Position numbers and translations under genes: made by a program
Source: VRUE01 sp963705635
GTDB taxonomy: Bacteria > Actinomycetota > Thermoleophilia > Solirubrobacterales > 70-9
Length of the DNA stretch: 64,000 nt
Assembly: GCA_963705635.1 (NCBI GenBank)
Contig: CAVPKH010000004.1
Span: 992,001 to 1,056,000 of the forward strand
Direction of reading: 5' to 3'
In this document: piece after piece, positions 49,976 to 59,633 of the stretch
How the letters are laid out: each line of letters begins with the position of its first letter
Numbering within the stretch: the stretch's first letter is position 1
The notes under the pieces: generated by a model
Seen by the model: only the letters and a program-made list of their open reading frames with translations
The model's database searches: none
What the model was told of the DNA's origin: nothing

Positions 49976-50752
49976 TCAACGGCCCTCGAACTCGGCGTGG
50001 CCCGGGCCGCCGTGCTCGAGAAAGGTCTTGACCGCGCGCTGCAGGTCCTCGGTTGCGAACAACTCCCCCGCCTCGGTGCGGATCGCCTCGTCGGCCGCCG
50101 GGATGCCGCCCTCGCGGAAGCGGCGCAGGACGTGCTTGGTCATCGCGTGCGCCTTGGTCGGACCGGCGGCGAGCTCGGCGGCGAAGGCGCGGGCGCGCTC
50201 GTCGAAGCCCTCGTCGTCGAAGACCCGGTTGACGACGCCCCAGCCCTGCAGCTGCTCGGCGCCGAAGAGCTCGCCGGTCATCACGAACTCGCGGGCGCGG
50301 CCGCTGCCGGCGCGCTCGGCGAGGCGCTGGGTGCCACCCATCGACGGGGTCAGGCCGACGACTTTCTCGACCAGGCCGAACTTGGCCGAGCGGGCGGCGA
50401 GGATCAGGTCGCAGCCGAGGGCGAGCTCGAAGGCGGCGGTCAGGGTCAGCGCGTGGGCGGCGAAGACGACCGGCAGCGGCAGCCGTTCGACCCGCTCGAC
50501 CGCGCCGATCAGCTCGTCCCAGAGCACGCTCGCCCGCTCCGGCGTCAGGCCGTCGAACTCGGCGACGTTGACGCCACCGGAGACGGCGCGCCCCTCGGCC
50601 CGGAACAGCAGCGCCCGCGGCAGGTCGCCCTCGACCGCCTCGATCGTCGCCTGCAGGCTCTCGAACATCCTGCGGTCGAAGAGGTTGAGCGGCGGGCTGT
50701 CGAGGGTCGCGACCGCCAGCCCCCCTTCGTCGCGCTCGAGTCGAATGGACAT
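49976..50752 (-). CDS. Enoyl-CoA hydratase/isomerase family protein
   Basis: 258 residues of crotonase fold: ALLFRAEGRAVSGGVNVAEFDG (first oxyanion loop), AAHALTLTAAFELALGCDLILAARSAKFGLVEKVVGLTPSMGGTQRLAERAG (second loop and Glu region). The family hydrates or isomerises acyl-CoAs. The usual GGG(C/L) before the ELAL helix is TLT here, so the activity may be changed. Divergent functions are possible. Confidence 0.83.
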   Translation of the reverse strand: MSIRLERDEGGLAVATLDSPPLNLFDRRMFESLQATIEAVEGDLPRALLFRAEGRAVSGGVNVAEFDGLTPERASVLWDELIGAVERVERLPLPVVFAAHALTLTAAFELALGCDLILAARSAKFGLVEKVVGLTPSMGGTQRLAERAGSGRAREFVMTGELFGAEQLQGWGVVNRVFDDEGFDERARAFAAELAAGPTKAHAMTKHVLRRFREGGIPAADEAIRTEAGELFATEDLQRAVKTFLEHGGPGHAEFEGR

Positions 50753-50771
50753 CGCAAAACCCTACTGCGCC

Positions 50772-50893
50772 CCGCGTGCCCTGAGGCGTTCCGGGGCCAA
50801 GCGGGACAAGGAAGAGGGAGCCGGAAGGCTTCTGCCTTTCGGCGACCGATGACGCAGTAGCGCGCCGGCACCGGGGCGCCTCAGGGCACGCGG
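50772..50893 (-). repeat. Inverted repeat spanning the pyk stop and the hydratase leader
   Basis: Arms 50772-50788 and 50877-50893 are 17-base perfect inverted copies; the right arm includes the pyk stop codon. A second pair, CTACTGCG (50762-50769) with CGCAGTAG (50853-50860), crosses the first. GCCGGAAGGC with GCCTTTCGGC (about 50819-50843) forms a local hairpin. Likely pyk terminator and/or a leader RNA structure. Confidence 0.5.
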
Positions 50894-52296
50894 TGGACCT
50901 CGAAGAGGTTGGTCCCCAGCTCCTGCTCCGGCAGCCCGGCGGTGATCGCGATCAGGTCGCCGGAGGCGGCGATCCCATGCTCGGCGGCCAGCTTGGCGCA
51001 GTCGTGGAGCAGCGAGCGCACGTCGGTCTCGTGCTCGTTGAGCACCGCCCTGACGCCGAAGAGCAGGTTGAGCCGGCGCACCGTGTCGATCCGCGGCGAG
51101 ACCGCCAGCACCGGCACGTTGGGACGGTGGGCGGAGACGAGGCGCGCCGTGCGACCGCTCGAGGTCGGCACCACCAGCGCCGCCAGCCCGAGGCGGTAGA
51201 CGGCGCCGACTGCTCCCTGCGCGACCGAGTCAGCGACCTCCTGGGTCGCCTGGTCAGTGCGGCCGAAGAGCCACTCGCCATAGGGCAGGTCGGGCTCGGT
51301 GGCGCGCGCGATCTGGTCCATCACCCGCACCGCCTCCACCGGGTGCTGGCCGACCGCCGTCTCCTCGGAGAGCATGACCGCGTCGGTGCCGTCGTAGATC
51401 GCGTTGGCGACGTCGGTCACCTCGGCCCGGGTCGGCCGCCGCGCGGTCACCATCGAGGCCAGCATCTGGGTCGCCGTTATCGCCGGCTTGGAGCGCTTGC
51501 CGGCGGCGCGGATCAGGCGCTTCTGCAGCACTGGCACCTGTGCCAGCGGCACCTCGATCCCGAGGTCGCCGCGGGCGACCATGATCCCGCCGGTCGCCGT
51601 GGCGACGATCTCCTCGGCGTTTTCCGCCGCCTGCTGCTTCTCGATCTTGGCGATCAGGGGAATGTCGGAACCGAGCGCGCGCAACCGCTCGTTGACCGGC
51701 TCGAGGTCGGCCGCGCTCGAGACGAAGGAGACGGCAAGCAGGTCGATGCCCTGATCGACCGCGAACTCGACCCAGCCGAGGTCGCCATCGGTCGCCGCGG
51801 GGGTCTTCAGCCCCGGCACGTTCATCCCCTTGTGCGAGGAGAGGGTGCCGCCGACCTCGATCTCGCAGTCGACGCCGCCGTCCTCGGGCCCCTGCACGCG
51901 CAGGCGGATCGAGCCGTCGGCGAGGTAGACCGGCTCGTTCCTGTGCAGCGAGGTGACGCCCGGCCAGGTGACCGGGATCGTCTCCTTGTCCCCCTCGACG
52001 TCGCGCGGGGTCAGCTTCACGTGCATGCCCGTCTCCAGCTCGGCGACGTCGTCGCGCAGCTCGCCGATCCGCAGCTTCGGCCCCGGCAGGTCGCCAAGCA
52101 CCGCGACCTCGCGCCCGGCCCGCTCGGCCGCGGCGCGGATCGCCTCGACCGTGCGCGCGTGCCGATCGCGATCGGCGTGAGAGAAGTTGAGGCGGAGGAC
52201 GTCGGCGCCGGCCTCGATCAGGCGCGCCAGGACGTCCGGCTCCCAGCTCGCCGGCCCGACCGTCGCGATGATCTTGGTGCGTCTGTCACGCTGCAT
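50881..52296 (-). CDS. pyk: Pyruvate kinase
   Basis: 471 residues from ATG 52296: RRTKIIATVGPASWEPDVLARLIEAGADVLRLNFSHAD (N-terminus), GDLPGPKLRIGEL, then LIAKIEKQQAAENAEEIVATATGGIMVARGDLGIEVPL with the catalytic Lys and the metal Glu/Asp (family: MVARGDLGVE), and TATQMLASMV. The C-terminal domain has the HRPNVPVLAVSP-like effector site region. Converts phosphoenolpyruvate and ADP to pyruvate and ATP. No Shine-Dalgarno is evident. Confidence 0.93.
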   Translation of the reverse strand: MQRDRRTKIIATVGPASWEPDVLARLIEAGADVLRLNFSHADRDRHARTVEAIRAAAERAGREVAVLGDLPGPKLRIGELRDDVAELETGMHVKLTPRDVEGDKETIPVTWPGVTSLHRNEPVYLADGSIRLRVQGPEDGGVDCEIEVGGTLSSHKGMNVPGLKTPAATDGDLGWVEFAVDQGIDLLAVSFVSSAADLEPVNERLRALGSDIPLIAKIEKQQAAENAEEIVATATGGIMVARGDLGIEVPLAQVPVLQKRLIRAAGKRSKPAITATQMLASMVTARRPTRAEVTDVANAIYDGTDAVMLSEETAVGQHPVEAVRVMDQIARATEPDLPYGEWLFGRTDQATQEVADSVAQGAVGAVYRLGLAALVVPTSSGRTARLVSAHRPNVPVLAVSPRIDTVRRLNLLFGVRAVLNEHETDVRSLLHDCAKLAAEHGIAASGDLIAITAGLPEQELGTNLFEVHRVP

Positions 52297-52344
52297 GGGT
52301 ATGACTGTAGAGCGTGACGAATGTCCGTCTTGGGGTCGGCGACC

Positions 52345-52363
52345 TTGACACTTATCTGTGTAA
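52345..52363 (+). promoter_or_regulatory. Palindrome upstream of the P450 gene
   Basis: TTGACAC-N5-TGTGTAA is an imperfect inverted repeat (TTxACAC with GTGTxAA), 10 bases before the P450 start and within the pyk-P450 divergent region. It fits a TetR-type operator; TTGACA could also be a -35 box. Confidence 0.45.
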
Positions 52364-52373
52364 GAATCGACGC

Positions 52374-53804
52374 GTGAGCACCGTCGTCGAGGGTCCCGCC
52401 AGCGTCGAGGAGCCTGCCGCACCCGGCCTCGCCGGGACGGCGCCGCCCTCGCCCGCCGGGCCGATCGAGTCGACCGAGGCCGCGGGCCTGCCCAAGCCCC
52501 CGGTCGTGCCGCTGCCGCGCTCGGTGCAGATGCTGCGCTTCAACCAGCGCCAGATCGAGTACGTCTTCGGCGCCCGCCGCCGCCTCGGCGAGGTCTTCCG
52601 GATGCGGACCGCGCTGCCGGGCGGCCCCGTGGTCACCAGCCATCCCGACCACGTGCGCTCGCTCTTCACCGCCAAGCCCGAGCAGGCGCCGTCGCTGACC
52701 GGCGAGTCACCGCTGCGGCCGATCCTCGGCACCGGCTCGGTCCTCACCTCGAACGGCCCCCGCCACATGCGTCAGCGCAAGCTGCTGCTGCCGCCCTTCC
52801 ACGGCGAGGCGATCGAGCGCTACACGGCGATGATCGCCGACGCCGCGGAAGAAGAGATCGACAGCTGGCCGCTCAACCGCCCCTTCGCCCTGGCGCCGCG
52901 CATGCAGGCAATCACGCTCGACGTGATCATGGCCGGGATATTCGGCATCGAGGGCCAGCCCGAGCGCGGCACTCCCGAGCGCCGGATGCGCGCCACGATC
53001 AAGCACCTCGTCGCCGCCTCGACCTCGCCGCTGGCCCAGGTTGGCGAAGTGATCAACCTCAACCGCGACGAGGCCGTCGGCCTCACCCGCCTCGGCGTCA
53101 ACCTGCTCGACCGCCCGACCTACGCGGTGATCGAGGCCCGCCGCCGCGACGAGAACCTCGAGGAGCGACGCGACATCCTCTCGCTCCTGCTCCAGGCGCG
53201 GACCGAGGAGGGCGAGGCGATGAACGACAAAGAAGTCCGCGACGAGCTGCTGACCCTGGTTCTCGCCGGCCACGAGACGACGGCCAACTCGCTTTCCTGG
53301 ACCTGGGAGCGCCTGGTTCGCAACCCGGCCGCCCACGAGGCCCTGCGCGAGGCAGTGCGCTCGGGCAACGACGCCGACGAGCAAATCGAGGCGACGATCT
53401 TCGAGAGCATGCGCTCGCGACCGGTCGTGCCGTTCATCGGCCGCCGGGTGACGGTCCCCTGGCGCCTCGGGCCCTACGCGGTCTCCGCCGACACCCCGAT
53501 CGGGATCAGCATCCTGCTCGTCCATCACCGCGAGGACCTCTACCCCGAGCCCTTCGAGTTCCGGCCCGAGCGCTGGCTCGGCCGCAAGCCGGGCACCTAC
53601 GAGTGGATCCCCTTCGGCGGCGGCATCCGCCGCTGCCTCGGCGCCGCCCTGGCGATGGCCGAGCAGCGCGTCGTGCTCGAGGCGATGGCCCGGCGTCTCG
53701 ACCTCGAGGCCCCCGAGCCGCAGCCCGAGCGCGCCCTGCATCGCAACGTGACGATGATCCCGGCCCGTGGTGGCCGCGTCATCCTGCGCGCCCGCAGCAA
53801 TTAG
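52374..53804 (+). CDS. Cytochrome P450
   Basis: 476 residues from GTG 52374. The I-helix LVLAGHETTANSLSW, the K-helix ESMR (ExxR), and the heme ligand loop FGGGIRRCLGAALAMAEQR are all present; RPERWLGRKPG is the PERF-like segment. The N-terminus (~50 residues) is Pro/Ala-rich with no membrane anchor, as in soluble bacterial P450s. Reductase partners and substrate are not nearby. Confidence 0.93.
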   Translation: MSTVVEGPASVEEPAAPGLAGTAPPSPAGPIESTEAAGLPKPPVVPLPRSVQMLRFNQRQIEYVFGARRRLGEVFRMRTALPGGPVVTSHPDHVRSLFTAKPEQAPSLTGESPLRPILGTGSVLTSNGPRHMRQRKLLLPPFHGEAIERYTAMIADAAEEEIDSWPLNRPFALAPRMQAITLDVIMAGIFGIEGQPERGTPERRMRATIKHLVAASTSPLAQVGEVINLNRDEAVGLTRLGVNLLDRPTYAVIEARRRDENLEERRDILSLLLQARTEEGEAMNDKEVRDELLTLVLAGHETTANSLSWTWERLVRNPAAHEALREAVRSGNDADEQIEATIFESMRSRPVVPFIGRRVTVPWRLGPYAVSADTPIGISILLVHHREDLYPEPFEFRPERWLGRKPGTYEWIPFGGGIRRCLGAALAMAEQRVVLEAMARRLDLEAPEPQPERALHRNVTMIPARGGRVILRARSN

Positions 53805-53859
53805 GATGCTCCGTAATTCCTGAGCAACCTAAACCCGCAACGGGAGGAGCAAACCAGTC

Positions 53860-54777
53860 ATGAGCCCGCTCAAAGTGCCCAAAAAACGCACCTGTGCGCA
53901 CATGGTCGTGCACGAGCTACTCGTCGAGACGCACCCTGAATACCGCGGCCGGAGACTCAAGGCCGAGGAGGAAACGCGGAGGAGCATCGACAGTGGAAGC
54001 GCGATGCGCGTTGTCGCCAAACTGATCACGATTCCGGTCGTCGTGCACGTCGTCCACCGCACCGCCGAGGAGAACATCTCCGACGCCCAGGTGAAGAGCC
54101 AGATCGACGCCCTCAACCGCGACTTCCGCGCCAAAAACGCGGACCGGAGCAAAATCCCGTCGGCGTGGAAAGGCCTCGCGATCGACTCCAACATCCAGTT
54201 CGCCCTGGCCAGCAAAGACCCGAGTGGAAAAGCGACCTCCGGGATCACCCGCACGGCGACGAAAGCGACCTCGTTTGGCGTGCAGGACGAGGTCAAGTCG
54301 AGCAAAACCGGCGGCGCCGACGCCTGGCCCGCCGATCGCTACCTCAACCTCTGGGCCTGCAACCTCGGCGAAGGGCTGCTTGGCTACGCGCAGTTCCCCG
54401 GCGGGCCGGCCAAAACGGACGGCGTGGTCATCCTCACCGGCGCCTTCGGCACCAAAGGCGCGGTCAAAGCACCGTTCAACAAGGGCCGGACCGCAACGCA
54501 CGAGGTCGGCCACTTCCTCGGCCTGCGCCACGTCTGGGGCGACATGAACGACTGCACGGGCAGCGACTTCGTCGCCGACACGCCCAAAGCTCGGGAGGCA
54601 AACTTCGGCAAGCCCAAATTCCCCCACGTCACCTGCAACAACGGCCCCAACGGCGACATGTTCATGAACTACATGGACTACGTCGACGACGAGGCGATGG
54701 TCATGTTCACCGCCGGACAGGTCGCGCGGATGAACGCAACGTTGGCTGGGCCACGGAGCAAACTGGCGGGCCTCTGA
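53860..54777 (+). CDS. M43 (pappalysin-like) zinc metalloprotease
   Basis: 305 residues. TATHEVGHFLGLRHVWGD near residue 210 is the HExxHxxGxxH metzincin motif; MFMNYMDYVDDEAMVMFTAGQVARM contains the Met-turn. VVVHVVHRTAEENISDAQVKSQIDALNRDF is typical of the N-terminal part of M43B proteases. No signal peptide precedes it, unusual for the family; the N-terminus (CAHMVVHELLVETHPEY) looks like a short extra segment. GGGAGGAG precedes the ATG. Confidence 0.85.
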   Translation: MSPLKVPKKRTCAHMVVHELLVETHPEYRGRRLKAEEETRRSIDSGSAMRVVAKLITIPVVVHVVHRTAEENISDAQVKSQIDALNRDFRAKNADRSKIPSAWKGLAIDSNIQFALASKDPSGKATSGITRTATKATSFGVQDEVKSSKTGGADAWPADRYLNLWACNLGEGLLGYAQFPGGPAKTDGVVILTGAFGTKGAVKAPFNKGRTATHEVGHFLGLRHVWGDMNDCTGSDFVADTPKAREANFGKPKFPHVTCNNGPNGDMFMNYMDYVDDEAMVMFTAGQVARMNATLAGPRSKLAGL

Positions 54778-54789
54778 GAACATCCCTGG

Positions 54790-55107
54790 GTGGTCACGCC
54801 CAGTAAAGAAGCGCTGCTGGGGCGCTGGGCCCACTCGCACGAGGAGGACAGCGAGGAGGAGATGGTGTTCCGCCCAGCGACCCACGCGTTCCCGCCGTCC
54901 CGCGGGCGGACCTCCTTCGAGCTCCGCCCCGACGGCACTTACATGGAGAGCTCCCCCGGTCCGGTCGACCTGCCGGAGCGGTCGGGAGGGCACTGGTCAC
55001 TCCAGGGCTCCCGGCTGGTGCTCGACGGTGGGGGCGATCGACCGGGGCACGCCTGGGAGATCGCGAAGGCCGAGCCCGACCGGCTGACGGTCCGCAGGGC
55101 GCGGTGA
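54790..55107 (+). CDS. Small hypothetical, lipocalin-like protein
   Basis: 105 residues beginning at GTG: LLGRWAHSHEEDSEEEMVFR then TSFELRPDGTYMESSPGP and GHWSLQGSRLVLDG. The G-x-W ... F-x-x-D-G-T-Y ... G-x-W-x-L-x-G pattern resembles lipocalin-like domains. Fourteen bases downstream of the protease. Function unknown; perhaps an inhibitor or accessory of the protease, a guess from position. Confidence 0.6.
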   Translation: MVTPSKEALLGRWAHSHEEDSEEEMVFRPATHAFPPSRGRTSFELRPDGTYMESSPGPVDLPERSGGHWSLQGSRLVLDGGGDRPGHAWEIAKAEPDRLTVRRAR

Positions 55108-55149
55108 CTCAGCCGCGAGGTTAGGCGCCCGCCACTTCCCGCGCCACGC

Positions 55150-55359
55150 CTAGCGCCGGAGCGCCCCCGGGCCACCCGCGGCTTTCAGCACCCGGTAGTG
55201 GTAGGCGACCAGCTGCGAGGGCTGGTCGAGAGCATCGGCCAGCTCCGCTGGGCCCAGAGCCCGCTCCTGCAGCGCCGTGACCATCCGCGTCCGCAGCGGG
55301 TGCGCCAGCACCCGCTCGCCCCCCGCCTGGGTCCCATCGTCTTTCGTCCCGGACTCCAT
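55150..55359 (-). CDS. Short winged-helix (ArsR-like) regulator
   Basis: 69 residues from ATG 55359: RVLAHPLRTRMVTALQERALGPAELADALDQPSQLVAYHYRVLKAAG is the core of an ArsR-type winged helix (H-P-x-R-x-x-x-x-x-L, recognition helix SQLVAYHYRVLK). The wing is missing at the C-terminus, so it may be truncated. Confidence 0.6.
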   Translation of the reverse strand: MESGTKDDGTQAGGERVLAHPLRTRMVTALQERALGPAELADALDQPSQLVAYHYRVLKAAGGPGALRR

Positions 55360-55632
55360 TGCTCGCCTCGTTTCTCTCGGACCGGTGAGATGTGGCATCG
55401 GCCTGGCGACGGCCGCCGGACACACCACTTTGTTTTTCTTGAGCAGACTGCTGCCCCTACAAGGACCACGAACCGCGAAAGTTGCGGCCGCGGCAACGGG
55501 GCCTCCGGCGACTGCCTCAGCCGCCGCGGCTTTCCTGCTCCGAGCCTCCTTTGACAAGCCCACCTGGACCGTCAGGCGCCGGGCGCATACCGTTGCCACT
55601 CTCGGCTGCCCCACCCTTGGCGTGGGCCATAG
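55360..55632. other. Non-coding stretch with no recognised feature
   Basis: Open frames run through it on both strands, as expected at this GC content, but none shows a start with ribosome site or a family pattern. Confidence 0.4.
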
Positions 55633-55721
55633 CGGAGAGGGAGGGATTCGAACCCTCGAGAGAGCTTGCGCCCCCTACTCGCTTAGCAGGCGAGTGCCTT
55701 CAGCCACTCGGCCACCTCTCC
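55633..55721 (-). tRNA. tRNA-Ser (anticodon GCT)
   Basis: Minus strand GGAGAGGTGGCCGAGTGG ... CTCGC-CTGCTAA-GCGAG ... GGTTCGAATCC ... CCTCTCC-G. The long variable arm (TAGGGGGCGCAAGCTCTCTC) is characteristic of Ser tRNAs, and the loop gives GCT. 89 bases; no encoded CCA. Confidence 0.95.
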
Positions 55722-55788
55722 GGGCCCAAAACATTAGCGCCGGCCACTCTGCTCCCGCGTCCGGGGCCGGCGCGGTTAGGCTCGGGGC

Positions 55789-56992
55789 GTGGCTGCGCAA
55801 TCCCACGAGCGCTACGAGGCGATCTTCGAGCAGGTCGAGGCGCCGTTTGCCTTCGTCGACCTCGACGCGATGTGGTCGAACTCCGGCGCGATGCTGGAGC
55901 GGGCCGGCGGGAAGCCGATCCGGGTGGCGAGCAAGTCACTGCGCTGCCGGGGACTGCTGGAGCGGATCATGCACCGCGACGCGCGCTTTGACGGGCTGAT
56001 GACGTTCACCCTGCCGGAGACGCTCTGGCTTGCCGAGCACGGCTTCGAGAACCTGCTGCTCGCCTACCCGACCGCGGACACGGGCGCGCTGGGCGAGCTG
56101 GCGCTGCGCTCGGTCGCCAACCCGGGCGGCGCGCCGATCGTGATGGTCGATTGCGCCGAGCACCTCGAGGCGATCGAGTCGGTGCTGGGAGCGGGCGCGG
56201 CGCCCGTTCGCGTCTGCATCGACCTCGACGCCAGCTGGTGGGCGCTGGGCGGCCGGATCAAGGTCGGGCCGAAGCGCTCCCCCGTGCACACGGTCGAGCA
56301 GGCGGTCGCGCTGGCGCGTGAGATCGAGCGGCGCCCGCAGGTCGAGCTGGCGGCGCTGATGGCCTACGAGGGACAGATCGCCGGCGTCGGCGACCAGCCG
56401 CCGGGGCGGCGCCTGCGCGGCGGCGCGATCCGCACGATGCAGCGCCGCTCGGCCGCCGAGCTGGCCGAGCGGCGAGGGGCGGTCGTCGCCGCGATCCGCG
56501 AGTTCGCCGAGCTGCCGATCGTCAACGGCGGCGGCACCGGCAGCCTCGAGCTGACCGGCGCCGAGGATTCCGTAACCGAGATCGCCGCCGGCTCCGGCTT
56601 CTACGCCCCCACCCTCTTCGACCACTACAGCCGCTTCTCGCTCACGCCCGCCGCCGGCTTCGCCCTGCCGATCGTGCGCAAGCCCACCGCCGGCGATGGC
56701 GACCGCGCTCGGCGGCGGCTACCTGGCGTCGGGCAGCGGCGACGCCGCCCGGCTTCCCTCGCCCTGGCTGCCCGCCGGCCTCCAGCTCGACCCCGAGGAG
56801 GGCGCCGGCGAGGTGCAGACCCCGCTCAGCGGCCCGCCGGCCCGCGACCTGCAGATCGGCGACCGCGTCTACATGCGCCACGCCAAGGCCGGCGAGCTCT
56901 GCGAGCGCTTCGACGCCCTCCACCTGGTCGAAGGCGACGAGATCGTCGACGTGGTCCCCACCTACCGCGGCGAGGGCAAAGCCTTCCTCTAA
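55789..56992 (+). CDS. Amino acid deaminase/aldolase (alanine racemase-like PLP fold), one apparent frameshift
   Basis: PFAFVDLDAMWSNSGAMLERAGGKPIRVASKSLRCRGLLE places the PLP lysine in RVASKS, as in DSD1-like D-serine dehydratases and D-threonine aldolases. Then LLAYPTADT, RVCIDLDASWWALGG, LAALMAYEGQIAGVGD, PIVNGGGTGS (phosphate-binding) and EIAAGSGFYAPTLFDHY. At about 56697 a one-base insertion breaks the frame; the protein continues MATALGGGYLASGSGDAARLP to the end at EGKAFL. About 400 residues once joined. Confidence 0.8.
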
Positions 56993-56993
56993 G

Positions 56994-57043
56994 GGCCGGC
57001 GGGCCGCAAACCGGAGCCAGACTGGGTTTTCGGCCCGTTGGCC
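56994..57043. terminator. Bidirectional hairpin between convergent genes
   Basis: GGCCGGCGGGCCG (56994-57006) pairs with CGGCCCGTTGGCC (57031-57043) with two mismatches, and AAACC with GGTTT inside. It lies between the stops of the two convergent genes. Confidence 0.55.
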
Positions 57044-57048
57044 GGCTG

Positions 57049-58363
57049 TCAGGGGCCGAGGACGCGCTCGGCGTACTCGTTGGTGAAGGCGCGGCCCGGG
57101 TCCAGCTCGTCGCGGGCCGCCTGGAAGTCGGCCCAGCGCGGGTAGCGCTCGGCCAGGGTCGCGGCGGTCTGGAAGTGGCGCTTGCCCCAGTGGGGGCGGC
57201 CGCCGTACTCGTCCATGATCGCCTCGACCGCCTCGAAGTAGGGGCGCCACTCCATGCCGCGGTACTGGTGGACGGCGATGTAGGCGGTGTCGCGCTCGTG
57301 CGCGGGGCTGAGCAGGGCATCGTCGCCGGCGGTCACCCGCATCTCGATCGGGAAGAAGACCGGGTAGCGGTTGGAGCGCACCCACTCGATCACCCGGCGC
57401 GCCGCCTCGGGGCCGTGCTCGCGCGGCACCCCGTACTCCATCTCGGTGAAGCGGACACGGCGCTCGTTGGCGAAGATCCGGTCGCTGCGATCGGTCGCTT
57501 CGCTGCCCGAGGCGAGCCAGGCGGCGAGGCGCGAGAGCGAGGGGATCGCCGCGCGGAACGAGCTTGCCGGCCGCGGAGATCGCCTCCAGCGCCCAGTTCT
57601 CCAGCACGATGTCGTTGAGGAAGGCGGCGGCCCGGCCGCGCGGTCGCGGTGGCTCCTCGGTGCGGTTGCGCTCCAGCACCAGGGCCGAGTCGGCGTAGGG
57701 GAAGGTGAAGAGCTCGAAGTGGTCGTTGGCGTCGGCGCGCTGCTGGAAGGCGTCGAAGACCTCCTCGCGCGGGCAGGGCGAATCGACCCGGTGCAGGGTG
57801 AAGGCCGGGACGCAGCGCAGGGTCACCGCCGAGATCGCGCCGAGGGCGCCGATGCTGACCCGCGCCGCGCGCAGCAGCTCGGGGTCCCCGGCGGCGGTCA
57901 GCTCCCGCACCGAGCCGTCGGCGAGGACAAGCTCCAGCGCCTCGACCTGGGAGGAGATGTTGCGCAGCTTCGCCCCGGTGCCGTGGGTGCCGGTCGAGAT
58001 CGCGCCGGCGACCGTCTGGCGATCGATGTCGCCGAGGTTCTCCATCGCCAGCCCGAGCCGGTGCAGCTCCTCGTTGAGATCGGCGAGCACCGTTCCGGCC
58101 CCGACCTTGACCAGGCCGGAGGAGCGGTCGGCCTCGATCACGCCGCTCAGCGCGCCGACGTCGACCATCGTGCCCTCGGTCATCGCCGTCTCGGTGAACG
58201 AGTGGCCGCTGCCGGCGACGCTGACCTTGCGTCCCGCCGCGGCGGCGGCGCCGACCGCCTCTGCCAGCTCCTCGCGCCGGCGCGGACGCAGCTGCTCGAA
58301 CGGCGCGCAGGCCTGATCGCCGGCCCAGTTGCGCCAGTCTGCGGCCGGTCCGCCCCTGCTCAC
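57049..58363 (-). CDS. D-arabinono-1,4-lactone oxidase-type FAD oxidoreductase, one apparent frameshift
   Basis: N-terminal PCMH FAD domain: RKVSVAGSGHSFTETAMTEGTMVDV (the His in GSGHS is the flavin attachment position), NLGDIDRQTVAGAISTGTHGTG. The C-terminal ALO domain continues in another frame after about 57557: EMEYGVPREHGPEAARRVIE, ... GGRPHWGKRHF (HWGK motif), ... FTNEYAERVLGP. Removing one base restores ~437 residues. Oxidises aldonolactones or sugar alcohols. Often adjacent to the deaminase/aldolase seen at 55789 in actinobacteria, from memory. Confidence 0.82.
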
Positions 58364-58399
58364 CGCTCCCGGAAGGCATGCTGCAGGAGCCTAGCCCGG

Positions 58400-59557
58400 T
58401 CAGCCCTCGAGGGCGCGGACGGCCGGGGGCGCCAGGGCGTGGAACGAGAAGGCGACCGTGCCGAGCAGCAGCAGCGATGATCGCGAGGCTCGGCGCCGCG
58501 TTGCCGGCGATGCTGGCGACGCCGCCGCCGGCGAGCCCGCCGACCACCTGCCCCGCCGCCCAGGCCATGTTGGAGAGACCGGCGGCGAACCCCTGGTGCA
58601 GACGGCTGGACTCGGCCATCTCGGAGAGCATCGTCAAGGCCGGCGTGAAGCAGATCCCGCCGCCCAGCGAGGTGAGGATCAGGCCGGCCATGACCAGCCC
58701 CATCGAGCTGCCGATCGCGACCGCGGCCATCGCCACGGCGCAGATGCTGAGACCGACCATGAAGGGTGTGCGGCGCCCCGCCCGGTCCGAGTAGCGACCG
58801 GCGATCGGGGCCAGCACCGCCTCCAGGGCGGCGCCGGCGATGAACCCGCCGGCGATCAGCGCGTGGCCGCCGCCCAGGTCGGCGATCTGCAGCGGCACCA
58901 GCACCTCGACGGCGCCGAACATCACCGAGGGAATCGCGACGAACGCCGTTGCCATCAGGATCGGGCGGCTGAAGATGGTCTCGGCGACCTCGCGCAGGTC
59001 CTGGCGTTCGGGCGCCTTCGCCTCCGGCAGTGCGGGCAGCGAAGACGGCGAGCACGACGGCGATCCCAAACACCGCGCTGAAAACCAGCTCGGTGCCGAT
59101 TTCCGCCGCGAGCGCTCCCAGGGCGGGGCCGAGCAGGGCGCCGGCGACGGCTGTTCCCAGGGCGGTGCCGATCACCGAGCCGCGGCGCTCCGGCGGCGAG
59201 GCGCTGATCAGCCAGGTCAGCGCGCCCGACCAGATCAGCGCCCCGGCGCCCCCCTGGATGAAGCGAGCGGCGTCGAGCAGGAACGAACTCGTTGGCGAAG
59301 CCGAAGGCGACGCTGGAGACACCGAGCAGCAGCAGGCCGACGATCACCGTGCGGCGCGGACCGAGGCGAGCGGCGAGCAGACCCGCGGGCAGCGAGAAGA
59401 GCAGGGTTCCCGCGGCGTAGGAGGCGGAGAGCACGCCAGCCTGCGCCTTGCTCAAGCCAAGTTCGGCGACGTAATCCGGCAGCAGCGGCGCAATCGCCGA
59501 GAAGAAGGCGACGTCGAAGAAGACCATCGCCGAGGCGAGTATGAGCAATCGACGCAT
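58400..59557 (-). CDS. MFS transporter, with about three apparent frameshifts
   Basis: RRLLILASAMVFFDVAFFSAIAPLLPDYVAELGLSKAQAGVLSASYAAGT is a 12-helix MFS start, with LLAARLGPRRTVIVG as motif A. Reading continues in other frames after about 59287 (ARFIQGGAGALIWSGALTWL), 59037 (RPILMATAFVAIPSVMFGAVEVLVPL) and 58479 (LLLLGTVAFSF to ALEG). Corrected length ~385 residues. Likely sugar or drug export; substrate unknown. An ATG at 59575 is in frame. Confidence 0.75.
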
Positions 59558-59633
59558 TGCAGACAATACAATCATCTAGAGCGATCGCAGTCCTCAGCCG
59601 CTGCGTCTAGCATCGACGGATCGCTTACTCCCC

